In this document: piece by piece, positions 46,195 through 54,370 of the stretch
Position numbering within the stretch: the first letter of the stretch is position 1
Layout: each line of letters begins with the position of its first letter
The notes under the pieces: generated by a model
The model's database searches: none
The model's input: only the letters and a program-made list of their open reading frames with translations
What the model was told of the DNA's origin: nothing
Assembly: GCF_002149925.1 (NCBI RefSeq)
Contig: NZ_MSLT01000012.1
Coordinates: forward strand, 992,001-1,056,000
Length of the DNA stretch: 64,000 bases
Origin: Thioflexithrix psekupsensis
Lineage (GTDB): Bacteria; Pseudomonadota; Gammaproteobacteria; Beggiatoales; Beggiatoaceae
Direction of reading: 5' to 3'
Translations under genes and position numbers: made by a program

Positions 46195-47376
46195 TTACCC
46201 CAGTTTCTTGTTGTCAAACACGTTCGCACATTTCTTTATCTCCTCAATTAGCGTTTTGGCAGGCTTGGGTTGTTCATTGAACCCACCGTGTTCAATGTCG
46301 TTACGGACGTTTGACAACGTATCTGCCCCCGTTCCTTTTTTTGCTCCTACTCCTTCTTGATCACGCCAACACTTTTCTGTATTTGTTCGTTTATCTTGGG
46401 CAAGTCTTTGGTCATCAGACAGATGAACATTTGCGTCATAAAGAGAAATCCAACCTTCCCTTACAACAATGGCCGCTTCAGGATAACGCTCATAATCTAA
46501 ATAAAGTTTTGCCAATGCGCTCATTGCGTCATGACCCGCTTGGCCAAACAGGGAATCTGAGGGAAGGTCTTTTAATCGTTCAGAAAGGGAGTCTAAAATA
46601 GGAGCAAGGGGTTTGAAATATTCCTTTACCTCGTCTCGACTTTCTTCAATTTTCTTCAATACTTTCCGTGCAGAGCCTTCGCTTCTTTCATCTCCTGTAA
46701 TGATTTTGGAGCAGCGTACTGTCGCAATGTTTTCTGAAAATTCCTTTAACGTACTTACCAAAGCACTTAATCTAGTCGGCCGACGGCCACCGGATGGATG
46801 CTTTTGAAGCAGTGCATTTTCTTGTTTTACCAAATCAGCCAAACGACCGCCATGACCTGTTTTTAAGAAATTTTGCAAGGCACTCGACCAATCCAACAAA
46901 GAAATAAAAGCACTTAAATCCCAAATTGGTGAGTTTGTCTCGTCTTTTCGGAATTCTCCATAAACCACATGCATTTCTGGCATTTCTGTCTGAGTGTTAC
47001 GCAGATAATTGATAATTGCAGCAGCGAAAAAGGGTGGAGCGCGAAAACCAAGCGTAATATCAAAAGTGATGGATTTAGGGCTTTTTTCGATAGTGGCTTC
47101 TCGGATGACTTCAAATTGTTGCCAAAGTTCTTGTTCATTGCTGCCAGAGGGAATATCTTTAATTTCGGCTTTAACCAGTCCGAGTCGTGATAATTCCTGT
47201 TGTAAAGATGCTTCATGTGTGGTTCGAGCTTCCTTAGTCGCCAGAACAGTCAATTCATCTGCTTTAAGCAATTGCATCAATGCAGCAGCCACATATTTTG
47301 TTTTACAATTCTGTCCATTTAACGTATATGAGGTTTCCTCATATTTCCCTGTTCCAAGAAAACTAATTAAGCGCAT
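46195..47376 (-). CDS. csx1: Csx1/Csx2-type CARF-HEPN ribonuclease
   Basis: A 393-residue ancillary effector of type III CRISPR systems. The N-terminal CARF domain of the TM1812 (Csx2) group starts MRLISFLGTGKYEETSYTLN, continues KYVAAALMQLL, and has FDITLGFRAPPFF where ligand binds. The C-terminal HEPN domain carries the catalytic Rx4H motif RNDIEH (R358, H363). By analogy it would be a cyclic-oligoadenylate-activated RNase that cuts cellular and phage RNA. It follows cmr6 on the same strand but is separated by a small inverted-repeat element, so it may be expressed on its own. Confidence 0.9.
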   Translation of the reverse strand: MRLISFLGTGKYEETSYTLNGQNCKTKYVAAALMQLLKADELTVLATKEARTTHEASLQQELSRLGLVKAEIKDIPSGSNEQELWQQFEVIREATIEKSPKSITFDITLGFRAPPFFAAAIINYLRNTQTEMPEMHVVYGEFRKDETNSPIWDLSAFISLLDWSSALQNFLKTGHGGRLADLVKQENALLQKHPSGGRRPTRLSALVSTLKEFSENIATVRCSKIITGDERSEGSARKVLKKIEESRDEVKEYFKPLAPILDSLSERLKDLPSDSLFGQAGHDAMSALAKLYLDYERYPEAAIVVREGWISLYDANVHLSDDQRLAQDKRTNTEKCWRDQEGVGAKKGTGADTLSNVRNDIEHGGFNEQPKPAKTLIEEIKKCANVFDNKKLG

Positions 47377-47414
47377 ATTATTCTCCGATAAAAATTTTAC
47401 TTAATTTTATCTCG

Positions 47415-47556
47415 TTTCCTCGTTCCCACATGCCGAGAGGCTGTAAAAGAACTCCATTTTTAGAACTTTCGACAATGTAAAATCAATAACTTACGAGCGA
47501 AAAAAAGGGTATTTTTGGCAGTTCTTTTACAGCCTCGCCATGTGGGAACGAGGAAA
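47415..47556. repeat. Small inverted-repeat element, family 1, copy C
   Basis: A 142-bp near-palindromic element. Ends TTTCCTCGTTCCCACATG and CATGTGGGAACGAGGAAA are perfect inverted repeats, followed by a second inverted block (GAGGCTGTAAAAGAACT-type). The core matches copies A and B. It lies between cmr6 and csx1 and would form a long hairpin in RNA. Confidence 0.9.
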
Positions 47557-47568
47557 ATGTGTAGTAAA

Positions 47569-47838
47569 TTACTCCCCCTCACCAAGAAATTTTTTGACGC
47601 GGAGAGTACGTTGATAAGGCTCATCTTTCTCCTTCTTTTTCTTGGCACTTTCTTCTCTCCAAGCTTTATTACCCCGCATCAACGATTCCACATGTTTGGC
47701 AACTTCTCTTTGTTGTGACTTATCTGGCCAATGTCCCTCCTCCAATTTTTTTAGGACAATCAAATAATCTTCACCAGACTCCTTTTTCGCTTTGCTTGCA
47801 TCAATAACCTCTTCTATTTCCCGTCTTAAAGGAGATAA
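47569..47838 (-). other. cmr6: Open frame in phase after the cmr6 stop
   Basis: Eighty-nine sense codons in the cmr6 phase between its TAA and the next stop at 47569. The translation is charged and helical (IEEVIDASKAKKESGEDYLI, GHWPDKSQQREVAKHV) and continues the style of the Cmr6 tail. No convincing independent ribosome site is visible. Confidence 0.6.
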
Positions 47839-48762
47839 TTAGCTCAGTTCAGCTTCTCTTTTGGTGGCGGCTTCGGCTTGTTGGCGTTTTTTCTCTTTTT
47901 CTTCCTCAATTTGTTGCTGTTCTTTTCTCCGGCTTTCGTCTTCCTCAAATCGCCCATATCCAACAGCCGTTTTTGCGCCAATACCAAATTCAGTCAAAGC
48001 CTTTTTTAAATAGCAGGAGGTTTTTTTTAGCAAATCTTCCGCATTTTCTACATGTTCTGAGCAACCCAGTGCAAAACGAAAAGAAGTATCAGCAACGGTG
48101 AGAAAATAAATTGGGGTTGGATTTTGTGTGTCTGTTGGCCATTCCGTTTTTCCAGTGTAATAATCAGGGTAATGGGGATTCATCACATCAACTTGAATGC
48201 TGCTTTCTTTTAATTCCAGAGGAAATGCGTCAAAAAATATAACTTTTCCAATTTCTTTTTCTACACGAGAGCCACCAAATACTTTACGGAATAACGGATT
48301 GCATAAAGCATCTTCCTCTGCTTTATCATTATATCCCCAACATTCTCGAATCCAACACATGCGAGTTATCCCTTTGATTGCGCTGGCAGGAATATAAGGA
48401 ATACCATAAACATGATGAAGTGTGATTGAAGTTTCATATACAGATTCTCCACCCAATCCCACCACAACACGCCAATCTGGTTTAAACGCCATGACACGAC
48501 TTTTACTACATAATAGTTCTAGGTGATTATTTTGGCGTTTTTGCAGTTCGTTTAGTAAATTAGAATGATCTTTAGGAAATTTAAATTTTTTTTCCAGTAA
48601 ACCACCATAGAAAAATTTAAACTTTTCTTTACCTTTTTCTGCAATCTGAGTGGCTTGGCGTTGTAAAAAAAGGGCATAATTGTCTGCTGCTTTACCGTCC
48701 ATTAATTCTTGCGTATCTTTTGGCAAGAAATATGACGGTTCAATTCGATTGTTCCTAGCCAT
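47839..48762 (-). CDS. cmr6: Cmr6 (Cas7-like) with an in-phase stop before a C-terminal extension
   Basis: Cmr6 caps the Cas7-like backbone of the type III-B complex. The 307-residue product has the RAMP features YGIPYIPASAIKGITR near 120, FGGSRVEKEIGKVIFFDAFP near 165 and the glycine-rich FGIGAKTAVGYGRF near 265. A charged helical tail follows (about 272-307). The stop is TAA at 47839-47841, but the same phase stays open after it to 47569 and encodes a plausible continuation (LSPLRREIEEVIDASK ... FLGEGE), so the natural product may be 397 residues. The ATG is 5 bases after the cmr5 stop. Confidence 0.9.
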   Translation of the reverse strand: MARNNRIEPSYFLPKDTQELMDGKAADNYALFLQRQATQIAEKGKEKFKFFYGGLLEKKFKFPKDHSNLLNELQKRQNNHLELLCSKSRVMAFKPDWRVVVGLGGESVYETSITLHHVYGIPYIPASAIKGITRMCWIRECWGYNDKAEEDALCNPLFRKVFGGSRVEKEIGKVIFFDAFPLELKESSIQVDVMNPHYPDYYTGKTEWPTDTQNPTPIYFLTVADTSFRFALGCSEHVENAEDLLKKTSCYLKKALTEFGIGAKTAVGYGRFEEDESRRKEQQQIEEEKEKKRQQAEAATKREAELS

Positions 48763-48767
48763 GATTA

Positions 48768-49184
48768 TTAATCATCTCCTTCTTTATCAATTTCAGCTTC
48801 CACAAAACGCTTTAACCAACCGTAGAAAGCCATGACTTCAAGAGTAACATAGCGATAGTCATCTGAATCAAGATCAACTATTTTTTCAATTAAATCCTGA
48901 CTTTTCTGATTGCCATGACCCTTTTTCGGTTCATTAAAAAACTCTTTGGTGTGTTCTGCACCCTTTAACCAACCCTCTGTTGTTTCTAGCAAATGTCGAT
49001 AAGCCTCCTCTCCCTTTTTCTTGCCCTTCATGAAAGCCAGCGTTGCTCCTAGCCCGTTGGTCTTTATCAGCATAGGCACTTTTTTAGCGTAGCTCTTGTA
49101 TTTTCCCGCCCAAGATTCAGGTTTAACCTTGCATACTGCATCGTAAGCAAATTTTGCCCGTTGTTGATCTAAAGTTTGGGTCAT
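48768..49184 (-). CDS. cmr5: Cmr5 (small subunit, Cas11)
   Basis: A 138-residue helical protein starting MTQTLDQQRAKFAYDAVCKV, with KKVPMLIKTNGLGATLAFM and the C-terminal YRYVTLEVMAFYGWLKRFVE typical of Cmr5. It stacks along the crRNA-target duplex in the Cmr complex. Its start overlaps the cmr4 stop (ATGA). Confidence 0.95.
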   Translation of the reverse strand: MTQTLDQQRAKFAYDAVCKVKPESWAGKYKSYAKKVPMLIKTNGLGATLAFMKGKKKGEEAYRHLLETTEGWLKGAEHTKEFFNEPKKGHGNQKSQDLIEKIVDLDSDDYRYVTLEVMAFYGWLKRFVEAEIDKEGDD

Positions 49185-50224
49185 TCTGATACTTCCTCTG
49201 GCTTAAATACGGTTCTGACAATGCCTTTTCCTAAGCTGGCATTGCCACCTAATTGAAATATCTGGCTTTTATCAATGAAGTTTTTAAAAATATTTCTTGT
49301 TTCTCCTGCATCTGGTTTATTTTCTTCATTGAGAAAGTCTTTAAAGAAAGGGCTGTTTTTCTTCAACAACGCTTCCTTCATAAACAAAGGCCCTGTCAGC
49401 ACCAAAGTGTATAAAATGCTTTCTGTTGGAAGAAACTCTTCTGTGAATAATGCACCTTGTCTAACCGTTCCTGTTTCGTTGTCAATTTTAATGCGGGTAA
49501 TGACTTCAGTAGAAAGTGTGACAAAATCTTTGAAAGCATCATCTGGCAAAACAACCAGACTTGTTTTAAATTTCTCGTGATGGTAGCTGCCTTTTGCAAA
49601 GAGAATATCCGCAAATTCATCGGCGAGCTTGTCAGTGCTTGGGTTATTCTTATCACCGACAAAAGTATATTCTTCAAGAACAATTTTGTCGTTGCTAATG
49701 GTCAATGCCGAGTTTTTGGTGATGCCTACTTTTCCTTTTTCGACAGCAGGGAAAGTCTCAGCCATGCCACGGTCTCGATAATAGCGGTTAATAACCTGTT
49801 GACAGGTTACCCAAGCAAAAACTCCACGCATCGATTTGACGGGAAAAAACAATAAACGCGCATCCGTAAACCCTAAACAACCTGCAAATTGCGTTTCTCG
49901 CTGCAAAATAACTTTGTTTTTGGTATTGTCTGGTTGTTCTTGGGCATTTTCTGTGTATTCAAATGCCTTGGTTACTTTCTCCGACACGCCCATTTCGTCG
50001 TAACCAAAAGCAGCATGAATTTTTATCAATTCATTTGTATCATCTTCAGCTTTGCGTTCAAAAGCAGTTCGTAAACTACCCTTAATGCTGGCACTTTCAA
50101 CTTTGGGGTAGTTCGTATGGCGTTCGCGTTGAATGGGTAAATCAACGATTCCTAAATCGTCTCCACTTCCTGCATGAAGCGGAGTTTCACAAATTAAGTA
50201 AAGTGGATCGGCGTGTTGGTACAT
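49181..50224 (-). CDS. cmr4: Cmr4 (Cas7 backbone, target-RNA nuclease)
   Basis: The 347-residue Cas7-like subunit repeated along the crRNA. Characteristic sequences are LYLICETPLHAGSGDDLG, then IVDLPIQRERHTNYPKVESA near 26-45 with the conserved aspartate (D28) that in other Cmr4 proteins cleaves target RNA at 6-base steps. SIKGSLRTAFE and FFPVKSMRGVFAWVT are also present, and the end has LGGNASLGKGIVRTVF. It lies 9 bases after the embedded CARF gene. Confidence 0.96.
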   Translation of the reverse strand: MYQHADPLYLICETPLHAGSGDDLGIVDLPIQRERHTNYPKVESASIKGSLRTAFERKAEDDTNELIKIHAAFGYDEMGVSEKVTKAFEYTENAQEQPDNTKNKVILQRETQFAGCLGFTDARLLFFPVKSMRGVFAWVTCQQVINRYYRDRGMAETFPAVEKGKVGITKNSALTISNDKIVLEEYTFVGDKNNPSTDKLADEFADILFAKGSYHHEKFKTSLVVLPDDAFKDFVTLSTEVITRIKIDNETGTVRQGALFTEEFLPTESILYTLVLTGPLFMKEALLKKNSPFFKDFLNEENKPDAGETRNIFKNFIDKSQIFQLGGNASLGKGIVRTVFKPEEVSE

Positions 50225-50233
50225 AAAAATGTC

Positions 50234-51475
50234 CTACTGATTGTTTCTAAGTGGTTTTTGCAATGCAAGGATGGTTAAAGGAGCGTTTTTTAGCTTATTA
50301 TTAAATTCATTTTCAATCCGAGTACTATAACTCTTATCTGCAACTTCAGAATCAATAAAGTAATAATTGTAAACAGTTAGTTGTTGACTCTCCTGCTCAT
50401 ATTTGTACTGCAATCGAATACGAAGATTAGAATCTTTACACACCCATGTACTGTCACCAATCTTGCAATGCTTTATGTTTTCATCTACAAAAGTATTAAA
50501 ATCCTGAGATAAATTACCCAGTTTTGATTTCAATACTCGGATAGCTTCTCTGACTTTATCTTGGTTCGATGGCTGGTCTTTAAAAAATTTAAAGTCATAA
50601 GGTACTTTGACTAAAAAGCTATTGTCATATTCACGCCAAACCACTCGCCCCATTGCATTGAGAGAAAATATGCGGTTTTCATTGTCGGCTTCTTCGAGAT
50701 AATAAAAATCAAACTCTGATGGAATTTGCTTTTCTTTTTTGTAGCTTTCCCATGAAACAGAATGGCTTACCAATACTGTTTCATTCAATATATTGAAAAT
50801 AGAACTGTTGTTGCCAATAAAAATCCAATCTAAATTAATTGGAGCTTGAGGAATTTTAATAACATCATCAGTGTCTTCAAATAAGTAAAAAATTGGAATT
50901 CGATTAAGTTGAGCAAACATCGACAAAAATGGAATTAGGGCTTTATATCCACCTGTAATATTCAGGGCGCAATAATCTTTATAAGAAGAGTCAATAATGC
51001 AGTAATAACGCTCAACAAGATTAATCAATCCTTTACTTTCAAATACCATCTTACTCTGTACATTTAACTCATTAATGGTATCCAATTTTTTATTAAACTC
51101 AACTTCAATATTGGAATGATATGCCTCAAACCATTCCTTAATTAATTCCGCGGCAATAACAGAAGAGACACTATCAGTAGCCAGCAAATGTACACGAATA
51201 TCTCCCAACTCTTCCCCAATCTTCAAAATACTCTTAATCTCCGCTGAGGCAGCAACATTCGGTTCTCCATTCCGTTTAAACCAAAGACTTTTTATATATT
51301 CCCTGATATGGTTTACTTTCCCATTGTAATAATCATACTTGCTTGCACTGGCATTAGAAATGCTATCGAACTGAGAATCAATAGATTCATAGTCACTTCT
51401 AATTTCGCCTTTTATTTCGGGTTTCATATAGTTAGTGAATAAGGATGTTCCTACAGTTGTGATTAATGTTTTCAT
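50234..51475 (-). CDS. CARF-domain effector embedded in the cmr operon, possible RelE-type C-terminus
   Basis: A 413-residue protein with an N-terminal CARF domain: LITTVGTSLFTNYM at the start, VHLLATDSVSSVIAAEL near 94-110 and ALNITGGYKALIPFLSMFA near 170-190, which are the ligand-binding segments of the APE2256-like CARF group. The C-terminal 110 residues (REAIRVLKSKLGNL ... STWVCKDSNLRIRLQYKYE ... LTVYNYYFID) are helices then an antiparallel sheet. This could be a RelE-like toxin fold, as in the CARF-RelE mRNA interferase Cami1 described from Allochromatium vinosum. No HEPN motif is seen. It overlaps cmr3 by ATGA and ends 9 bases before cmr4. Confidence 0.8.
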   Translation of the reverse strand: MKTLITTVGTSLFTNYMKPEIKGEIRSDYESIDSQFDSISNASASKYDYYNGKVNHIREYIKSLWFKRNGEPNVAASAEIKSILKIGEELGDIRVHLLATDSVSSVIAAELIKEWFEAYHSNIEVEFNKKLDTINELNVQSKMVFESKGLINLVERYYCIIDSSYKDYCALNITGGYKALIPFLSMFAQLNRIPIFYLFEDTDDVIKIPQAPINLDWIFIGNNSSIFNILNETVLVSHSVSWESYKKEKQIPSEFDFYYLEEADNENRIFSLNAMGRVVWREYDNSFLVKVPYDFKFFKDQPSNQDKVREAIRVLKSKLGNLSQDFNTFVDENIKHCKIGDSTWVCKDSNLRIRLQYKYEQESQQLTVYNYYFIDSEVADKSYSTRIENEFNNKLKNAPLTILALQKPLRNNQ

Positions 51476-52521
51476 TTTTTAGACTCCAGTGGTAAATTAG
51501 CAATAAAAGATAATCCAAAACCTTGCTCTGAATATACATCAGAAATCATTTTTTGATGTAATTTTTCAATAATTAATTTGGGGTCGTCATTATCATTACG
51601 GTAATAATAGACAGCTCCAGCAGGAACAACTTGATAAGTCGGTTTTGGTCTATTTTTCTGAATATCAAAACCGCCTATAGCCACAGGTTTAGGAATTGCA
51701 GCGGTAATTAATTTACAAGAAAAACCAAATCGTTCTAAATCTGGATAAGCCCCTTGATGAAAAATAGCAGGCGATGCTAAGTAAAGTTTAAAAACACTTC
51801 CTTTCTTTAAAGAATGTTCTTTTGGAATGATTTTAGAACCAAAATTAGAAATCGAATCAAAACGGGCTGCTTTTCCTTCCCCGCCTAATTTCATTAACCC
51901 TTTTTTTGGGAAATCATTCAATCCTTCAATTTCAACAGACAATTTAATCTCAAAACGTTGTGTACCAACTCGATATAAAAACCCTTCCTCTACGCTGTGA
52001 GTAGCCATATTATAAACGATGCCGATTTTGGGTTCTTCATGCAAATATTCCTTTATTTTCTTTAAATATATGTTTTTTTTCTTACCCTGTAAATAATTTC
52101 TAAAACTGGTCTCTTGTATCAGAAATCCCAGTGATTCTTTTAGACTTTGTTTTTCAGGCATAATCACCTCTGAAAAACCAAAATTAGTAATAATTTTAGA
52201 AGAAATAGGGCGACGATAGTAATAATAGCCGTGGTAGGTTTTTTCAGGTTTTTCTTCCACCGCCAAATCCAGCGGAGCAGGCAGCAAATAGCGATGTCCT
52301 CTGACCGAATAATATAAATCAGTAATGCGAAAATTCTTAGTTTTTTCTTCAATTTGTTCAGGCGGAATGGCATGATGAACCGCATAAGTCGCTCGCAACG
52401 CTCCATAAATCACGCTAGGCATCGGCAATCCCGCCCCATCTGCCCATATATCCCCACCCGCGGAAAAGGGTTTGCCATCTCGAAAAAATAAGGGATCAAA
52501 GGCTTCAATTTGAATCAGCAT
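51472..52521 (-). CDS. cmr3: Cmr3 (Cas5-like)
   Basis: The 349-residue Cas5-like subunit that holds the crRNA 5' tag next to Cas10. It starts LIQIEAFDPLFFRDGKPFSA and has LPMPSVIYGALRATYA near 35-50. GRVGTQRF-type sequence (LYRVGTQRFEIKLS) and a C-terminal FKLYLASPAIFHQGAYP are also present. It overlaps the end of cas10 by 17 bases, indicating coupled translation. Confidence 0.95.
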   Translation of the reverse strand: MLIQIEAFDPLFFRDGKPFSAGGDIWADGAGLPMPSVIYGALRATYAVHHAIPPEQIEEKTKNFRITDLYYSVRGHRYLLPAPLDLAVEEKPEKTYHGYYYYRRPISSKIITNFGFSEVIMPEKQSLKESLGFLIQETSFRNYLQGKKKNIYLKKIKEYLHEEPKIGIVYNMATHSVEEGFLYRVGTQRFEIKLSVEIEGLNDFPKKGLMKLGGEGKAARFDSISNFGSKIIPKEHSLKKGSVFKLYLASPAIFHQGAYPDLERFGFSCKLITAAIPKPVAIGGFDIQKNRPKPTYQVVPAGAVYYYRNDNDDPKLIIEKLHQKMISDVYSEQGFGLSFIANLPLESKK

Positions 52522-54361
52522 TAGATATTTCCTCGACAGAAGACTTAATATGGCGTTGTAAAAACATCGCTACTTTTAAAGTTTCAATAAAATTATTAAG
52601 GACATCATGGTTAATTTTCTCTGATGATTGTCCCCATAAAATTTTTTCTGCTTCTAAAAGAAATTTTAAGGTGTCATATAGTTGTTTAATTTCACACTGT
52701 GTTTTTTCTCTTCCCAATCCCTCTGGCGCAGCACGAATTATTAAACGGTGCAATTCACTTAGAAACATACCTTGATGCGTTTGTTTAGACGGATTTTGAA
52801 ATTCAGCCGCTAATCGGCGTGCAAAAGTATCAGAAAAGCCATTCGATAATCCATCAATAACTTTTTTTAACTCATTTGGTACAAACACATCCCCATGATA
52901 CCAAGGTAAAATCGCTTGATTACTTTCGCCTGAACGCTTCATCAAATTGATGGTTAAAGCATCTTTATCGATTACTTGATTACTTTTGCCCGAATTTTTC
53001 GTCGAATCGACGGTTGAGGCTGCTTTATCATCTGGACGAATGCTTTTTTTTGCATCTTTTTCAGCACATCGCACCTGTTGCAATACGATGTGTAAGGGAG
53101 TTCGATAGTGAGAAACAACAACTCCCGCAGAAAAAGTCATCTTATATTTCAATTTAAACTGTTTCTCTAACTCGACATTCACCAATTCTTCAAACTTACT
53201 GCGTAATTGCTCTAACACTGAGAATAAAGAAGTTAAATTAATAAATCCTAAAAAGTCATCACCACCTGCATAGACCGATTGACCGCGTGGCGGTTCTAAA
53301 TAATCTGATGCGTATTTAGCAAAATCTGCTAATTTTTCAGAGAATTTTTGATGAAATGAATGTAACTCACTTTCATTTTTCAATTCCAAAAATTCCCCGC
53401 TTAACCATTTCCCCATATTGTCTCCATCAAATGCCAACAGAGCATAATAACGGGTAGTTGGTTTGGGTAATTTGTCAATAATAGATTTAACTTTATCCAA
53501 CAAATGAAGCTCTAATCCTTCTTGTTGAAAATATTTAGGCGTTAGATTTTCTTCAAAATAAAGCTCTTCATCAAATTCATCTTTTGAGAAAAGATTGCGC
53601 AAATCATTGCCTTTAATTTTTTCAAAATAATCCATTAAAGCAACAGCAGAAGTACGTGGAAATGAATCGATGTGGCGATAGTAGCGTTTGCTTAAACTGA
53701 TTGCACTTAGGGCTTCGCCGGGTTTAAGAAACTTAAACGGAATATCCTCATATTTTGGTGACAGTTCAACAGCTTGTTTGGGTAAATAGGCCAATCGTTT
53801 ACCACTTGTATGAGGACGATAAAACAAGGCATTACGAGAACCATCTAAGCTACAGTTGCGCCCTTGCTCTCCTTGTCCTTTTCCGAATTGAGCAAAATCG
53901 CGGCTGTTTTTCATAGCAGCCGCCAATTCAGATAGATTTTGATAAGCCTGTACATAATTCTCTTCAATCGGATAAAATAACCAGCGTATATCCAAATGTT
54001 GCTCAATTTGTTCATCAAATCCCGCAGGCTTGGGAAATCTTTTACCACACGCTTTGTTAAATGCGTCATCAGCAATTTTCCGAAAACACTCGCGCACGGC
54101 TTGCTCGGCTTCCTCACCGATTTGTTTTAACAATTCAGATTCAGCCGTAATTTCAATTTCACCTAATACTCGATTAGATAAAGATTTACTTTCTAAATCA
54201 TAAGGATAAATGATTTTTGCGCCTTTTTTCTCAAAAAACTTTCCTGCCGTTTTGGTTAGTTCGGATAAAATACGGCTTCCTGCCCACAAATCATGTGTTT
54301 TGCGAGCCTGCGCAATAAAACTTTGAACTGGACTATGGGTAAAAAGAAAAAGATATTTCAT
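52505..54361 (-). CDS. cmr2: Cas10/Cmr2, HD-less with intact GGDD cyclase motif
   Basis: The large type III subunit, here 618 residues. It starts directly with LFTHSPVQSFIAQARKTHDL, the first palm-domain region, so the N-terminal HD DNase domain found in many Cas10 proteins is absent. The first palm shows LLAFDGDNMGKWL near 308. The second has SVYAGGDDFLGF with GGDD at 366-369, the metal site for making cyclic oligoadenylates. Residues about 445-485 contain two tandem 20-residue units ending SNQ(V/A)I. Cas10 should therefore signal rather than cut DNA. It lies 9 bases after cmr1. Confidence 0.96.
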   Translation of the reverse strand: MKYLFLFTHSPVQSFIAQARKTHDLWAGSRILSELTKTAGKFFEKKGAKIIYPYDLESKSLSNRVLGEIEITAESELLKQIGEEAEQAVRECFRKIADDAFNKACGKRFPKPAGFDEQIEQHLDIRWLFYPIEENYVQAYQNLSELAAAMKNSRDFAQFGKGQGEQGRNCSLDGSRNALFYRPHTSGKRLAYLPKQAVELSPKYEDIPFKFLKPGEALSAISLSKRYYRHIDSFPRTSAVALMDYFEKIKGNDLRNLFSKDEFDEELYFEENLTPKYFQQEGLELHLLDKVKSIIDKLPKPTTRYYALLAFDGDNMGKWLSGEFLELKNESELHSFHQKFSEKLADFAKYASDYLEPPRGQSVYAGGDDFLGFINLTSLFSVLEQLRSKFEELVNVELEKQFKLKYKMTFSAGVVVSHYRTPLHIVLQQVRCAEKDAKKSIRPDDKAASTVDSTKNSGKSNQVIDKDALTINLMKRSGESNQAILPWYHGDVFVPNELKKVIDGLSNGFSDTFARRLAAEFQNPSKQTHQGMFLSELHRLIIRAAPEGLGREKTQCEIKQLYDTLKFLLEAEKILWGQSSEKINHDVLNNFIETLKVAMFLQRHIKSSVEEISNADSN

Positions 54362-54370
54362 TTGGAGTCC

